Assembly: GCA_963812195.1 (NCBI GenBank)
Contig: CAWEUI010000001.1
Location: forward strand, 382,578 to 446,577
Direction: 5' to 3'
From: ZC4RG30 sp963812195
Lineage (GTDB): Bacteria > Pseudomonadota > Gammaproteobacteria > Steroidobacterales > Steroidobacteraceae
DNA length: 64,000 bases
Made by a program: the position numbers and the translations under genes. Under the pieces are notes generated by a model. That model was not told the origin of the DNA and searched no databases. It saw only the letters and a program-made list of their open reading frames with translations. Below, piece by piece: positions 31,127 through 40,028 of this stretch. Every line of letters begins with the position of its first letter. Positions within the stretch are counted from its first letter, which is position 1.

Positions 31127-32261
31127 TCACTTTCGCGCGGCGCGCACGCGCCGCGCGGCCGGCTTTCGCAACGCCTTCCCGGCCACTTTCTTCACGGCCC
31201 GGGGCAATGCAACCTCGAAGGCGCCCTTCACCTGCGGCTCGCGCCCCGCCGCCAGGTCTTCGAGCAGGTGCATCACCGCCTCCACCAGCGGCCGCGTGCC
31301 CTCGCCGGTGGCACCGGAGATCAGGAACACCGGGCCCTTGAAGCGCAGCGCGCGCACGATCTTCGTGGCGCGCTCGATCGCCTCTTCCGGCAGCAGCAGG
31401 TCCATCTTGTTGAGCACCAGCCAGCGCGGCCTGGCGGCAAGCTCCGGGTCGAACTTCTTCAGCTCACTGACGATGGCCTTGCGCATCGTCGACCGGATCG
31501 GCCTGCGGGTCGAGCGGCGCGATGTCGATCAGGTGCAGCAGCACGCGGGTGCGCTGCAGATGCTTCAGGAAGCGGTGGCCCAGGCCCGCGCCTTCGGCGG
31601 CGCCTTCGATAAGGCCCGGGATGTCGGCCATCACGAAGCTGCGGTGCTGGCCGACATTCACCACGCCCAGGTTCGGATACAGCGTGGTGAACGGATAGTC
31701 CGCGACGCGCGGGCTGGCGGCCGACACGGCGCGGATCAGCGTGGACTTGCCGGCATTGGGCAGGCCCAGCAGCCCGACGTCGGCGATGACCTTCATCTCC
31801 AGACCCAGGATGCGCCGCTCGCCCGGCAGGCCCGAGCCGAACTGGCGCGGCGCGCGGTTGGTGCTGGACTTGAAGCGCGTGTTGCCGAAGCCGCCCTTGC
31901 CGCCCTGGGCGACCTTCAGCTCCGCGCTGGCGACTTTCAGGTCACCCAGCACCTCCTCGGTCTCGGTGTCGGTGACCGTGGTGCCCACCGGCACGTCGAC
32001 GTACAGGTCCGCACCGCCGCGACCGGTGCAGTCGTTGCCCGAACCGCCCTCGCCGTTCTTCGCCTTGTAGGTGCGCTGGATGCGGAAGTCCGCCAGCGTG
32101 TTGATGCCGTCTTTGGCGCGCAGGAACACGCTGCCGCCATTGCCGCCATCGCCGCCATCCGGGCCGCCGAAGGGAATGAACTTCTCGCGCCGGAAACTGA
32201 CGCAGCCGCGCCCGCCGTTGCCGGCGTGCACCTTCAGGGTCGCTTCATCGACGAATTTCAT
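31127..32261 (-). CDS. obgE: Obg GTPase (frameshifted)
   Basis: The N-terminal Gly-rich Obg fold (MKFVDEATLKVHAGNGG, GGDGGNGGSVF) is followed by the GTPase domain with GLPNAGKSTL (G1), DIPGLIEGA (G3) and, after the break, NKMDLL (G4) and SGATGEG (G5). The frame shifts near 31484-31490 between DPQADPV and RKAIVSELKKFDPEL; one extra base explains it. Restored length is 377 residues. Obg assists 50S assembly and stress control and is normally essential. It follows rpmA in the conserved rplU-rpmA-obgE order. Confidence 0.93.
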
Positions 32262-32283
32262 GGATCGGTTCCCACAGACGCAA

Positions 32284-32304
32284 ACCCCGGCGCGAGGCCG
32301 GGGT
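32284..32304 (-). terminator. Perfect hairpin between rpmA and obgE
   Basis: ACCCCGGC and GCCGGGGT form an eight-pair stem with a five-base loop. On the minus strand it is followed by TTTGCG, a short T-run, so it may reduce read-through from the ribosomal-protein genes into obgE rather than stop it fully. Confidence 0.5.
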
Positions 32305-32334
32305 CAGCAGGTTCGAAGCAGGACGCCTTCGGCT

Positions 32335-32595
32335 TCAGGCGTTCGGCACCACGGTCACGTACTTGTGGCCGTCCTTGCCCTTCTTGACGAACTCCACCTT
32401 GCCCGTGACCAGCGCGAACAGCGTATGGTCCGTGCCGGTGCCCACGCCCGGGCCCGCCTTCACCGGCGTGCCGCGCTGGCGGATCAGGATGTTGCCGGCC
32501 AGCACCTGTTCGCCGCCGAAGCGCTTCACGCCCAGGCGCTTGCTGTGCGATTCGCGACCGTTGCGGGTACTGCCGCCTGCCTTCTTGTGTGCCAT
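32335..32595 (-). CDS. rpmA: 50S ribosomal protein L27
   Basis: An 86-residue basic protein with the standard start MAHKKAGGSTRNGRESHSK, followed by GNILIRQRGT. The N-terminal tail reaches the peptidyl-transferase centre. It lies 14 bases downstream of rplU. Confidence 0.98.
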   Translation of the reverse strand: MAHKKAGGSTRNGRESHSKRLGVKRFGGEQVLAGNILIRQRGTPVKAGPGVGTGTDHTLFALVTGKVEFVKKGKDGHKYVTVVPNA

Positions 32596-32609
32596 GGCTC
32601 AATGACTCC

Positions 32610-32918
32610 TTAAGCGATGCCCGTGATCTTCACCAGCGTGTACTGCTGGCGATGATTGCCCGCACGCTTGTAGTGCTTGCGGCGACGGAACTTCACGATG
32701 ACCTTCTTCTCGCCCTGCCCGTGGCTCTCCACGGTGGCGCTGACTTTGGCACCCTCGACCAGCGGCTTGCCGACCTTGATGTCTGCGCCATCGGCCACCA
32801 GCAGCACCTGGTCGAAGGAAACCGCTTCGCCCGGGGCGACGTCGAGCTTCTCGACCTTCAGCAGGCTGTCTTTTTCTACCCGGTACTGTTTGCCACCGGT
32901 GGCGATCACGGCGTACAT
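32610..32918 (-). CDS. rplU: 50S ribosomal protein L21
   Basis: A 102-residue protein starting MYAVIATGGKQYRVEKD and ending with a basic tail containing KHYKRAGNHRQQ, typical of L21. ATG 32918 is chosen over the much longer upstream frame because this is the exact family start. It leads the rplU-rpmA-obgE run and is divergent from ispB. Confidence 0.98.
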   Translation of the reverse strand: MYAVIATGGKQYRVEKDSLLKVEKLDVAPGEAVSFDQVLLVADGADIKVGKPLVEGAKVSATVESHGQGEKKVIVKFRRRKHYKRAGNHRQQYTLVKITGIA

Positions 32919-32973
32919 GGAGGGGCTCCAAGCGGAAAGGCCGCGCATTCTAATGGCCGGCCGGGCGGCGGTC

Positions 32974-32996
32974 AAACCGGAAATCACCGGTTTTTT
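32974..32996 (+). terminator. Terminator-shaped hairpin in the rplU-ispB divergent gap
   Basis: AAACCGG (32974-32980) and CCGGTTT (32987-32993) form a seven-pair stem with loop AAATCA, followed by more T on the plus strand. It looks like a rho-independent terminator but sits upstream of ispB, so it may be an attenuator or shield one promoter from the other. Confidence 0.4.
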
Positions 32997-33069
32997 CCCG
33001 GCCGGACAGCCACTTGCGGCCCCGGCTGCTACCATTCGCCCCTGCTGTGAAGGGTTGTGGGCGGTCTCG

Positions 33070-34065
33070 ATGACGCTGGAGCAAATCAGGGAGCTGGTGG
33101 CCACGGACCTGACGGCCGTGGACCGGGTCATCCGGCTGCGCCTGGACAGCGCCGTGCCCCTGGTCAGCACCGTGGCCGAGCATATCGTGGCCGGTGGCGG
33201 CAAGCGCCTGCGGCCGCTGATCGTGCTGCTGTCGGCCCACGCGGCGGCCGCGCCCCGGCCCCTGGAAGGCGGCCGGCACCACGAGGCCGCCGGGTTCATC
33301 GAATTCATCCACACCGCCACTCTGCTGCACGACGACGTGGTGGACCACTCCTCGCTGCGCCGCGGCCGCGAGACCGCCAACGCGCTGTTCGGCAACGAGG
33401 CCAGCGTGCTGGTGGGGGATTTCGTGTATTCGCGGGCGTTCCAGATGATGGCGGCCATCGGCGTACAGCGCGTCATGGAGATCATGGCCGACGCCACCAA
33501 CGTGATCGCCGAAGGCGAAGTGCTGCAGCTGATGAACGCGCAGGACCCGGAAACCAGCGAGGAGCGCTACCTGGAAGTGATCCACCGCAAGACCGCCAAA
33601 TTGTTCGAGGCGGGGGCCGAAGTGGCCGCCGTGCTGGCCGGCGCGGGACAGGACGTGCAGACCGCGCTGGCGACATATGGCCGGCACCTGGGCGCCGCGT
33701 TCCAGCTCATCGACGACGTGCTCGACTACCGCTCCGACCCGGCCAGCCGCGGCAAGAACCTGGGCGAGGACCTGGCCGAGGGCAAGATGACCCTGCCGTT
33801 GATCCACGCGCTGCAGCGCGGCTCGCCGGCCGAGCGCGAGCTGATCCGCGACGTGGTGCTCACGGCCGGCGAGGAGGATCGAACCGAGCCGGATCTGGCG
33901 CGCATCCTCGCCGCCATCGACACCACCGGCGGTATCGACTACACCCGCGAGCGGGCACTGGCCGAATCCCGTGCCGCCATGGCCGCGCTCGCGCCCGTGC
34001 CGGCCTCGCGCTACCGGGACGCCCTGGCCGGGCTGGCGGAAGTTGCCGTGGAGCGGGACCGGTAG
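33070..34065 (+). CDS. ispB: Long-chain polyprenyl diphosphate synthase (octaprenyl type)
   Basis: A 331-residue trans-prenyltransferase with GGGKRLRPLIVLL, the first Asp-rich motif LLHDDVVD and the second QLIDDVLDY. It extends farnesyl diphosphate with IPP to the ubiquinone side chain. ATG 33070 (MTLEQIRELVATDL) is the usual start. The position next to rplU matches other gammaproteobacteria. Chain length cannot be read from sequence. Confidence 0.93.
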   Translation: MTLEQIRELVATDLTAVDRVIRLRLDSAVPLVSTVAEHIVAGGGKRLRPLIVLLSAHAAAAPRPLEGGRHHEAAGFIEFIHTATLLHDDVVDHSSLRRGRETANALFGNEASVLVGDFVYSRAFQMMAAIGVQRVMEIMADATNVIAEGEVLQLMNAQDPETSEERYLEVIHRKTAKLFEAGAEVAAVLAGAGQDVQTALATYGRHLGAAFQLIDDVLDYRSDPASRGKNLGEDLAEGKMTLPLIHALQRGSPAERELIRDVVLTAGEEDRTEPDLARILAAIDTTGGIDYTRERALAESRAAMAALAPVPASRYRDALAGLAEVAVERDR

Positions 34066-34123
34066 CCAATCGGAAGTGGCATCGGCGCGGGCGCATCGCT
34101 TAAACTCCCGCGCCCACCCAAGT

Positions 34124-34200
<77 letters not shown>

Positions 34201-34249
34201 TCACTTGGAGCAGGCGCTTGCACCGCCACCAGCCGCCCGGGGAGTACCC

Positions 34250-34930
34250 ATGAACGCAATCCTGTACGCCGCGCCGGGCACATGCGCCCGGGTGACGGCA
34301 ATTTGCCTGGAAGAGCTGGCCATACCTTATGAGTACCGGGTGATTCGCTTCATGAAGGGCGAGCACAAGTCCGGCGCGTACCGCCAGTTCAACCCGAAAG
34401 GGAAGGTCCCGGCGCTGGTGCTGGATGGCGAAGCACTCACCGAGAATGTGGCCATCATCGAGTATCTGAACGCGTGCTACCCGTCGGCGCGCCTGATGCC
34501 GCCGGCGGACGCACCGCTCGACAAGGCGCGACAGCTCGCCGACCTGTGCTTCTGTGCATCGACACTGCACCCACTGGTTACCCGCATCCGCATGCCGCAA
34601 CTGTTCGCCGGACAGGCAGGCGCGGCTGCCGTCTGGGAGAGCGGCGCCAAGGCCATGTGCGAGTATTTTCAACTCGTCGAAGACAGGCTGGCGGCTGGCC
34701 AGTGGTGGTATGGCCCGAACTGGAGCGCGATGGATCCATACCTGTATTGGGTATTCTGGCGAGTCGCCGGCGCAGAATTCGATGTCAGTCCATACCCTCG
34801 GTATCAGGACCACGCCGCGCGCATGGAAGCGCGGGCCACGACGCAACGCGCGCTGCAGCGCGAAGCCGAAGCCACCCGGCAACTGGAAGCCGAAGGGTTG
34901 GTCTTCACGCCCCCGCCCCGCCCCCGATAG
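34250..34930 (+). CDS. Glutathione S-transferase family protein
   Basis: A 226-residue protein with an N-terminal thioredoxin-fold domain (ILYAAPGTCARVTAICLEEL, NPKGKVPALVLDG, LTENVAIIEYL) and a helical C-terminal domain. The cis-Pro in KVPAL and the Glu-Asn pair that binds the glutathione gamma-Glu are present, while the catalytic position may be Ser, Thr or Cys near residue 11. ATG 34250 is preceded by GGGGAG. Its role could be detoxification or ring-cleavage chemistry; the neighbours do not decide. Confidence 0.9.
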   Translation: MNAILYAAPGTCARVTAICLEELAIPYEYRVIRFMKGEHKSGAYRQFNPKGKVPALVLDGEALTENVAIIEYLNACYPSARLMPPADAPLDKARQLADLCFCASTLHPLVTRIRMPQLFAGQAGAAAVWESGAKAMCEYFQLVEDRLAAGQWWYGPNWSAMDPYLYWVFWRVAGAEFDVSPYPRYQDHAARMEARATTQRALQREAEATRQLEAEGLVFTPPPRPR

Positions 34931-34995
34931 GCGGTCACGTTCCGTGCCAGCTCATGGCTGCAGGGCGACGCGGGTTGAAGGCTGCCGTAACCATG

Positions 34996-35024
34996 TTGAA
35001 ACTGCGTTCAGCGTGGCCTAGTCT
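34996..35024 (+). promoter_or_regulatory. Candidate sigma-70 promoter for the molybdenum hydroxylase genes
   Basis: TTGAAA (34996-35001) and TAGTCT (35019-35024) with a 17-base spacer, 40 bases before the small-subunit start. No operator was recognised. Confidence 0.45.
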
Positions 35025-35063
35025 GACCCGGCAGCCTTCGCAACAGCCATTCGAGGTTGAGCC

Positions 35064-35538
35064 ATGAGCATCGTCAAGCTGCAAGTCAATGGGACGACGC
35101 ATGAAGTGGACGTGGATCCTGCAACACCGCTTCTCTATGTCCTGCGCAACGATCTCGACCTGTCCGGCCCGCGCTTCGGCTGCGGCCTCGGCCAGTGCAG
35201 TGTGTGCACGGTAATCATCGATGGCGTCGCCACGCGCTCCTGCATCACGCCGGTCTCGGCGGCACGCGGCGAGATCACCACGCTGGAGGGTCTTGCGAAG
35301 GACGGCAGAACCCCACCCGCTGCAGCAGGCGTGGATCGAGGAACAGGCGGCGCAATGCGGCTACTGCCAGAACGGCCAGATCATGACGGCCAAGGCGCTG
35401 CTGGACCGCAACCCGAACCCCAACGATGAACAGATCCGCACCGCGATGCAGGGCGCGCTGTGCCGCTGCATGACCTACTACCGCGTGCAAGCGGCGATCA
35501 AACGCGCCGCGCGCGACATGGCCGGAGAAGCCAAGTGA
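35064..35538 (+). CDS. [2Fe-2S] small subunit of a molybdenum hydroxylase, IorA-like (frameshifted)
   Basis: The N-terminal plant-type ferredoxin domain has GCGLGQCSVC and a fourth Cys in SCITPV. The C-terminal helical domain has CGYCQNGQI and LCRCMTYYR for the second cluster. The frame breaks at 35302-35306: LAKD should run into EPHPLQQAWIEEQ, so one extra base is the simplest cause. Restored length is 157 residues, as in isoquinoline 1-oxidoreductase alpha subunits. It passes electrons from the molybdenum subunit encoded next, whose GTG start overlaps this stop. Confidence 0.9.
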
Positions 35539-37868
35539 ACGCGGTGCTGCTGCCCGCCGCCACGCGACGGGATTTCCTGAAGGGCTCCGGCGTGCTGGCG
35601 ATCTCGCTGAGCATGGGCGCGCTGCCGGCGGCGCGCGCGCTGGCTGCCGATGGCGCGGCCGGCCCCTATCCGGATCCGGACTTCCGCCAACTGGATACCT
35701 GGATCGTGATCCATCCGGACAACACCGCCACCTTCTACGTGGGCAAGACCGATGGCGGCCAGGGCACGGGCACCGCCTTCCGTCAGATGATGTGCGACGA
35801 GCTGGACATCGCCTTCGACAAGACCCGCCTCATCATGGGCTGCACCGACATCACCCCCGACCAGGGCGGCTCGGGCGGCTCGGACGGCGTGGAGCGCGAT
35901 GGCTGGCCGATGCGGCGCGTGGCGGCCGAGGCGCGGCGCGTGCTGCTGGAACTCGGTGGCGCGCATCTGGGTGCGCCGGTCGGGATGCTCGCCGTGAGCA
36001 ACGCCACGATCAGCTTGAAATCCGACGCCGCGAAGCAGGTGACCTACGCCGAACTCATCGGTGGCAGGCACTTCAACGTCACGCTCACCGGCCGCAACGT
36101 GGATGCCGTCACCGGCAAGGCCGGGGTCAAGCCGGTCAACGAGCTCGCCGTGGTGGGCAAGTCCCTGCAGCGTTACGACATTCCGGGCAAGGTGCTGGGC
36201 ACCACGAAGTGGGCCGTGGACGTGAAGCTGCCCGGCATGGTCCACGCGCGCAACGTGCGTCCGCCGTTCGCGGGCGCCACGCTGCAGCACATTGATGAAT
36301 CCTCGGTGGCCGACGTGCCTGGCTTCATCAAGGTGGTGCAACACGGCAACTATGTGGCGGTGATCGCCGCACGTGAGGAGCAGGCCATCCAGGCCGCGCG
36401 GCAGTTGCAGGTGCAATGGAAGAAGCCCGCCACGGCACCCTTCCCCGCATCGAACGAGCTGTTCACGTTCATGCGCCGTGCCGCGCCCGTCGCCAGTGGC
36501 CGCCCGGAGGAGCTGGGAAACCCGGACGCGGCGTTCGCCACCGCGAAGCACGTCATCACGGCCGAATACGAGGTCCCCTTCCAGGGCCACACGGCCATCG
36601 GGCCGGCCCATGCGCTGGCCGACCCTTCCAACGGCCAGATGACCATCTACTCCAACGACATGAAGTCCTACGGCCAGCGCAATGGCGTGGCCACCTTCCT
36701 CGGCATGCCGCGCGAGAACGTGCGCGTGGTCTACATGGATGGGCCGCAGGTGTACGGGCGCACCGCCGCCGACGACGCCGGCTTTGAAGCGGCCTTCCTG
36801 GCAAAGCAGCTTGGTCGACCGGTACGCGTGCAATGGATGCGCGATGAGGAGACCGCGTGGGACACCAAGGGCCCGGCATATGTTTTCCGGCTGCGCGGCG
36901 GACTCGACGCAGCCGGCAAGCTGGTGGCACTGGAGTACGAGGCGATTGCCGCCGACCACAATCATCTCTGGTACAACGAGCCGGACACGGTGCTCATCGC
37001 GCAGCTCATGGGCCGCCGCCCTGCACAGCCTGGACGTGGCAGCGCCGCGACGCCCTCCGTGCAGTACGCCATCGCAAACCGCCGCATGAAGGCGCATGTC
37101 GTCGCGCTGCCACTGGTGTGGGAGACGCCATTGCGCACGGGCAACCTGCGGGACCCGAACGGACCGCAGGTGACGTTTGCATTCGAATCGTTCATCGACG
37201 AACTCGCGACGGCGGCCAAAGCCGATCCGGTGCAGTTCCGGCTCGAGATGATCAGGAACAGCACCGAGGATGATGTCTTCCGCAAGGCGCGCTCCATCGC
37301 GGTGCTGGAGGCGGCAGCAATGGCATACGGTTGGGACCATCGACCCTCGCCCCGCCCGCGCCACGATGCCACGCGCGGCGACACGCTCGTCGGACGGGGC
37401 ATCTCGTATACCTATCGCGGCAACACCATCGTCGCGGTCATCGCCGAAGTGGAGGTCAATCGCGATACCGGCCGCGTATGGGCCAGGCGCCTGGTATGCG
37501 CGCACGACTGCGGACTGGTCATCAACCCGGCGGGCCTGCAACACACCGTGGAGTGCGGCATGCTCCATGGCCTGTCGCGCGCCCTGTGGGAAGAAGTGCA
37601 GTTCGATACCGAGAAAGTCACCAGCGTGGACTGGGCCACTCACCCCAGCCTGCGCCATGCGGATACACCCGAGCAGATTGAAGTGGTGCTGGTGAACGGC
37701 GACCCGAATCCCGGCCGGCCGGATCTGGCGCCCTACGGCGCGGGCGAATGTGCCCACAAGCCGGTGATTGCGGCGGTGGCCAACGCCATATTCGACGCCA
37801 CCGGCGTGCGGATCCGGCGCGCGCCGTTCCGGGCCGAGCGGGTCAAGCAGGCATTGGGTGCGACATAA
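35535..37868 (+). CDS. Molybdenum-cofactor large subunit, isoquinoline 1-oxidoreductase beta-like
   Basis: GTG 35535 overlaps the small-subunit stop (GTGA) and starts a 777-residue protein with a Tat signal (TRRDFLKGSGVLAISLS), so the complex is probably exported folded. Conserved stretches include KTDGGQGTGTAFRQMM, DQGGSGGSDGV, PFQGHTAIGPAHA and the C-terminal GAGECAHKP with the likely active-site Glu. The family hydroxylates N-heterocycles or oxidises aldehydes. No FAD subunit is adjacent, matching the two-subunit isoquinoline type, which passes electrons to a cytochrome. The substrate here is unknown. Confidence 0.9.
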   Translation: MNAVLLPAATRRDFLKGSGVLAISLSMGALPAARALAADGAAGPYPDPDFRQLDTWIVIHPDNTATFYVGKTDGGQGTGTAFRQMMCDELDIAFDKTRLIMGCTDITPDQGGSGGSDGVERDGWPMRRVAAEARRVLLELGGAHLGAPVGMLAVSNATISLKSDAAKQVTYAELIGGRHFNVTLTGRNVDAVTGKAGVKPVNELAVVGKSLQRYDIPGKVLGTTKWAVDVKLPGMVHARNVRPPFAGATLQHIDESSVADVPGFIKVVQHGNYVAVIAAREEQAIQAARQLQVQWKKPATAPFPASNELFTFMRRAAPVASGRPEELGNPDAAFATAKHVITAEYEVPFQGHTAIGPAHALADPSNGQMTIYSNDMKSYGQRNGVATFLGMPRENVRVVYMDGPQVYGRTAADDAGFEAAFLAKQLGRPVRVQWMRDEETAWDTKGPAYVFRLRGGLDAAGKLVALEYEAIAADHNHLWYNEPDTVLIAQLMGRRPAQPGRGSAATPSVQYAIANRRMKAHVVALPLVWETPLRTGNLRDPNGPQVTFAFESFIDELATAAKADPVQFRLEMIRNSTEDDVFRKARSIAVLEAAAMAYGWDHRPSPRPRHDATRGDTLVGRGISYTYRGNTIVAVIAEVEVNRDTGRVWARRLVCAHDCGLVINPAGLQHTVECGMLHGLSRALWEEVQFDTEKVTSVDWATHPSLRHADTPEQIEVVLVNGDPNPGRPDLAPYGAGECAHKPVIAAVANAIFDATGVRIRRAPFRAERVKQALGAT

Positions 37869-37967
37869 CGCGGGGAATTTCCCGCATCCGCGGCGGCTGT
37901 CGCGGATCGCCGACGTAGCCGAACCCCTACACGCTCAACACCCGCAACCCGGCGCTATAACGTCGCC

Positions 37968-38135
37968 ATGAACGAAATGTGTTTCACGGCACCGGGCATC
38001 GAGGTACGCGAGAAGCCGCTCAACCGGCTGGAGCAGGGCTTCGTCACCGGCGTGTTCGAGGCATTTGCCAATCGCACGCTGACCGAAGAGGAATTCCGTG
38101 TGCTGATCGCGCAGGTCGCCGATCATCACGAATAA
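37968..38135 (+). CDS. Small protein of unknown function, 55 residues
   Basis: ATG 37968 opens a 55-codon frame ending TAA 38135. The product begins MNEMCFTAPGIEVREKPLNR and contains a Phe/Val-rich helix and a run TLTEEEFRVLIAQV near the end. It has GC-rich third positions like its neighbours. No Shine-Dalgarno site is evident. I do not recognise a family; it is reported because nothing else explains this 300-base interval between the molybdenum subunit and the convergent GH15 gene. Confidence 0.5.
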   Translation: MNEMCFTAPGIEVREKPLNRLEQGFVTGVFEAFANRTLTEEEFRVLIAQVADHHE

Positions 38136-38181
38136 GCTGGGCGACCCAGGCCAACCCCGACCAACCGCTCAGCGCAGGACC

Positions 38182-40017
38182 TCAGACTCCCTCGACATCC
38201 AGGTCCACGAAAGCTGCCGGCCGCTCGCCCGTTTCTCCGGCATGCACGGCCGCGTCCTGCGGCATGGACAGCAGCCGTGCAGTATTGACCAGCGCCATGT
38301 GGGTCAGCGCCTGCGGGAAATTGCCGAGCAGGTGCTTCTTCTGGGTGTCGTATTCCTCGGCAAGCAGCCCGACGTCATTGGCCAGCTTGAGCAGGCGCTC
38401 GAACAGCGCCAGCGCCTCGTCGCGGCGGCCGATCAGCGCCAGGCAATCCGCCAGCCAGAATGAACAGGGCAGGAACACGCCCTCTCCCGGCGGCAGCGCG
38501 TCCACATCGGTATCGGTCGAATAGCGCAGCACCAGTCCGTCGACCATAAGCTCTTTTTCGATGGCCTCGACCGTACCGCGCAACCTGGGATCATCACCGG
38601 GCAGGAAGCCGACCAGCGGCATGAGCAACAGGCTCGCGTCCAGAAGCGGCGAACCATAGGACTGCACGAAGGTGTTGCGCTTCGAATCGAAGCCGCGTTC
38701 ACAGATTTGCGCGTGGATGGCATCGCGTGTCTGGCGCCAACGGTCGATGGGGCCGTCAAGACCAAAGCGCTCCGCGTCCTTTACCGCCCGATCAAAGGCC
38801 ACCCAGGCCATCACCTTGGAGTGCGTGAAATGCCGCCGTGGCCCGCGCACCTCCCATATGCCTTCGTCCGGATCCTGCCAGTGTCGTTCCAGGAACTGCA
38901 GCACAACGACCTGTATTTCCCAGGACGCACGCTCCGGCTCCAGGCCTGCGGCGCGCGCCAGGTGCAGCGTATCCATCACCTCGCCGTACACGTCGAGCTG
39001 GAACTGCGTGGAGGCTGCATTGCCGACACGCACCGGACGCGAATTGGCGTAGCCGGAGAGCCAGGGCAGCTCCACCTCATCCAGACGTCGCCGGCCCGTA
39101 ATGCTGTACAGGATCTGCAGATTCTCCGGCCGGCCGGCCACCGCGCGCAGCAGCCACTCGCGCCACGCGGTGGCTTCCTCATGGTACCCCGCCAGCAGCA
39201 TGGCATTGAGCGTGAAGGTGGCGTCGCGGATCCAGCAATAGCGGTAATCCCAGTTGCGCACGCCGCCCCACTGTTCCGGCAGCGAGGTGGTCGGCGCCGC
39301 GACGATCCCGCCCGTGGGGTGGTAGATCAGCGCCTTGAGCGTGATCAGCGAACGCACCACGGCCTCGCGCCACGGCCCTTCGTACGCACAGCGCCGGGAC
39401 CAGTCACGCCAGACCTTCTCGGTGGCGCGCACTGCCCATTCGGCATCCACCACCGGCTCCGGCTTCTCGTGGGAAGGCCGGTGGGCAAGCGAGAACGACA
39501 GCCGTTCGCCGTCACGCACCGCGAACTCGGCCACGGTCATCATGTTCTCGCCGTGCATCTCCACGGTTGAATGCAGTTCCAGCGTATCCGGCCCGGCCGT
39601 TGCCATCAGCATGCCGTCCGCGTGATGCACCCATGGGACGACGGAACCGTAGTCCATGCGCATGATGAGCTCCATGCGCATTGGCACTCGTCCCTTCAGC
39701 CCCTCAACGATGCGCACCACGTTGCGGCGCCCATCCGTCATCGGCATGCAGTCGATGACCCGCACCGAGCCGTCTTCGGTCTCGAAATCGGTTTCCAGGA
39801 TCAGCGTGCCCTCACGATAGCGGCGACTCACCTTGCCCGCACCATCGGCCGGTGCGAGCAACCACCGGCCATTGGCTGGGCCGCCAAGCAATGCCGCAAA
39901 ACAGGCATCGGTATCGAACCGCGGCAGGCACAGCCAGTCGATCGAACCATTGCGTCCCACCAGCGCCGCAGTGTGGCCATCGCCAATCATTGCGTAATCT
40001 TCAATCGACAACGGCAT
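38182..40017 (-). CDS. Glycoside hydrolase family 15 protein (glucoamylase/trehalase-like)
   Basis: A 611-residue cytosolic protein starting SIEDYAMIGDGHTAALVGRN. The (alpha/alpha)6 catalytic domain has QWGGVRNWDYRYCWIRDA, a putative acid Glu in DEGIWEVRGP and a putative base Glu in PPGEGVFLPC. Bacterial relatives of this length hydrolyse alpha-linked glucose oligomers or trehalose. ATG 40017 has GAGG six bases upstream; GTG 40020 is an alternative. It lies 11 bases downstream of the permease gene on the same strand. Confidence 0.9.
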   Translation of the reverse strand: MPLSIEDYAMIGDGHTAALVGRNGSIDWLCLPRFDTDACFAALLGGPANGRWLLAPADGAGKVSRRYREGTLILETDFETEDGSVRVIDCMPMTDGRRNVVRIVEGLKGRVPMRMELIMRMDYGSVVPWVHHADGMLMATAGPDTLELHSTVEMHGENMMTVAEFAVRDGERLSFSLAHRPSHEKPEPVVDAEWAVRATEKVWRDWSRRCAYEGPWREAVVRSLITLKALIYHPTGGIVAAPTTSLPEQWGGVRNWDYRYCWIRDATFTLNAMLLAGYHEEATAWREWLLRAVAGRPENLQILYSITGRRRLDEVELPWLSGYANSRPVRVGNAASTQFQLDVYGEVMDTLHLARAAGLEPERASWEIQVVVLQFLERHWQDPDEGIWEVRGPRRHFTHSKVMAWVAFDRAVKDAERFGLDGPIDRWRQTRDAIHAQICERGFDSKRNTFVQSYGSPLLDASLLLMPLVGFLPGDDPRLRGTVEAIEKELMVDGLVLRYSTDTDVDALPPGEGVFLPCSFWLADCLALIGRRDEALALFERLLKLANDVGLLAEEYDTQKKHLLGNFPQALTHMALVNTARLLSMPQDAAVHAGETGERPAAFVDLDVEGV

Positions 40018-40028
40018 CACTTACCTCG

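Noticed and set aside
30891..32387. Plus-strand open frame opposite obgE
   Set aside because: It is antisense to the conserved Obg sequence and shows no family pattern.
35478..37757. Minus-strand open frame opposite the molybdenum subunit
   Set aside because: The plus strand has a Tat signal and family motifs; the minus frame is His/Arg-rich shadow.
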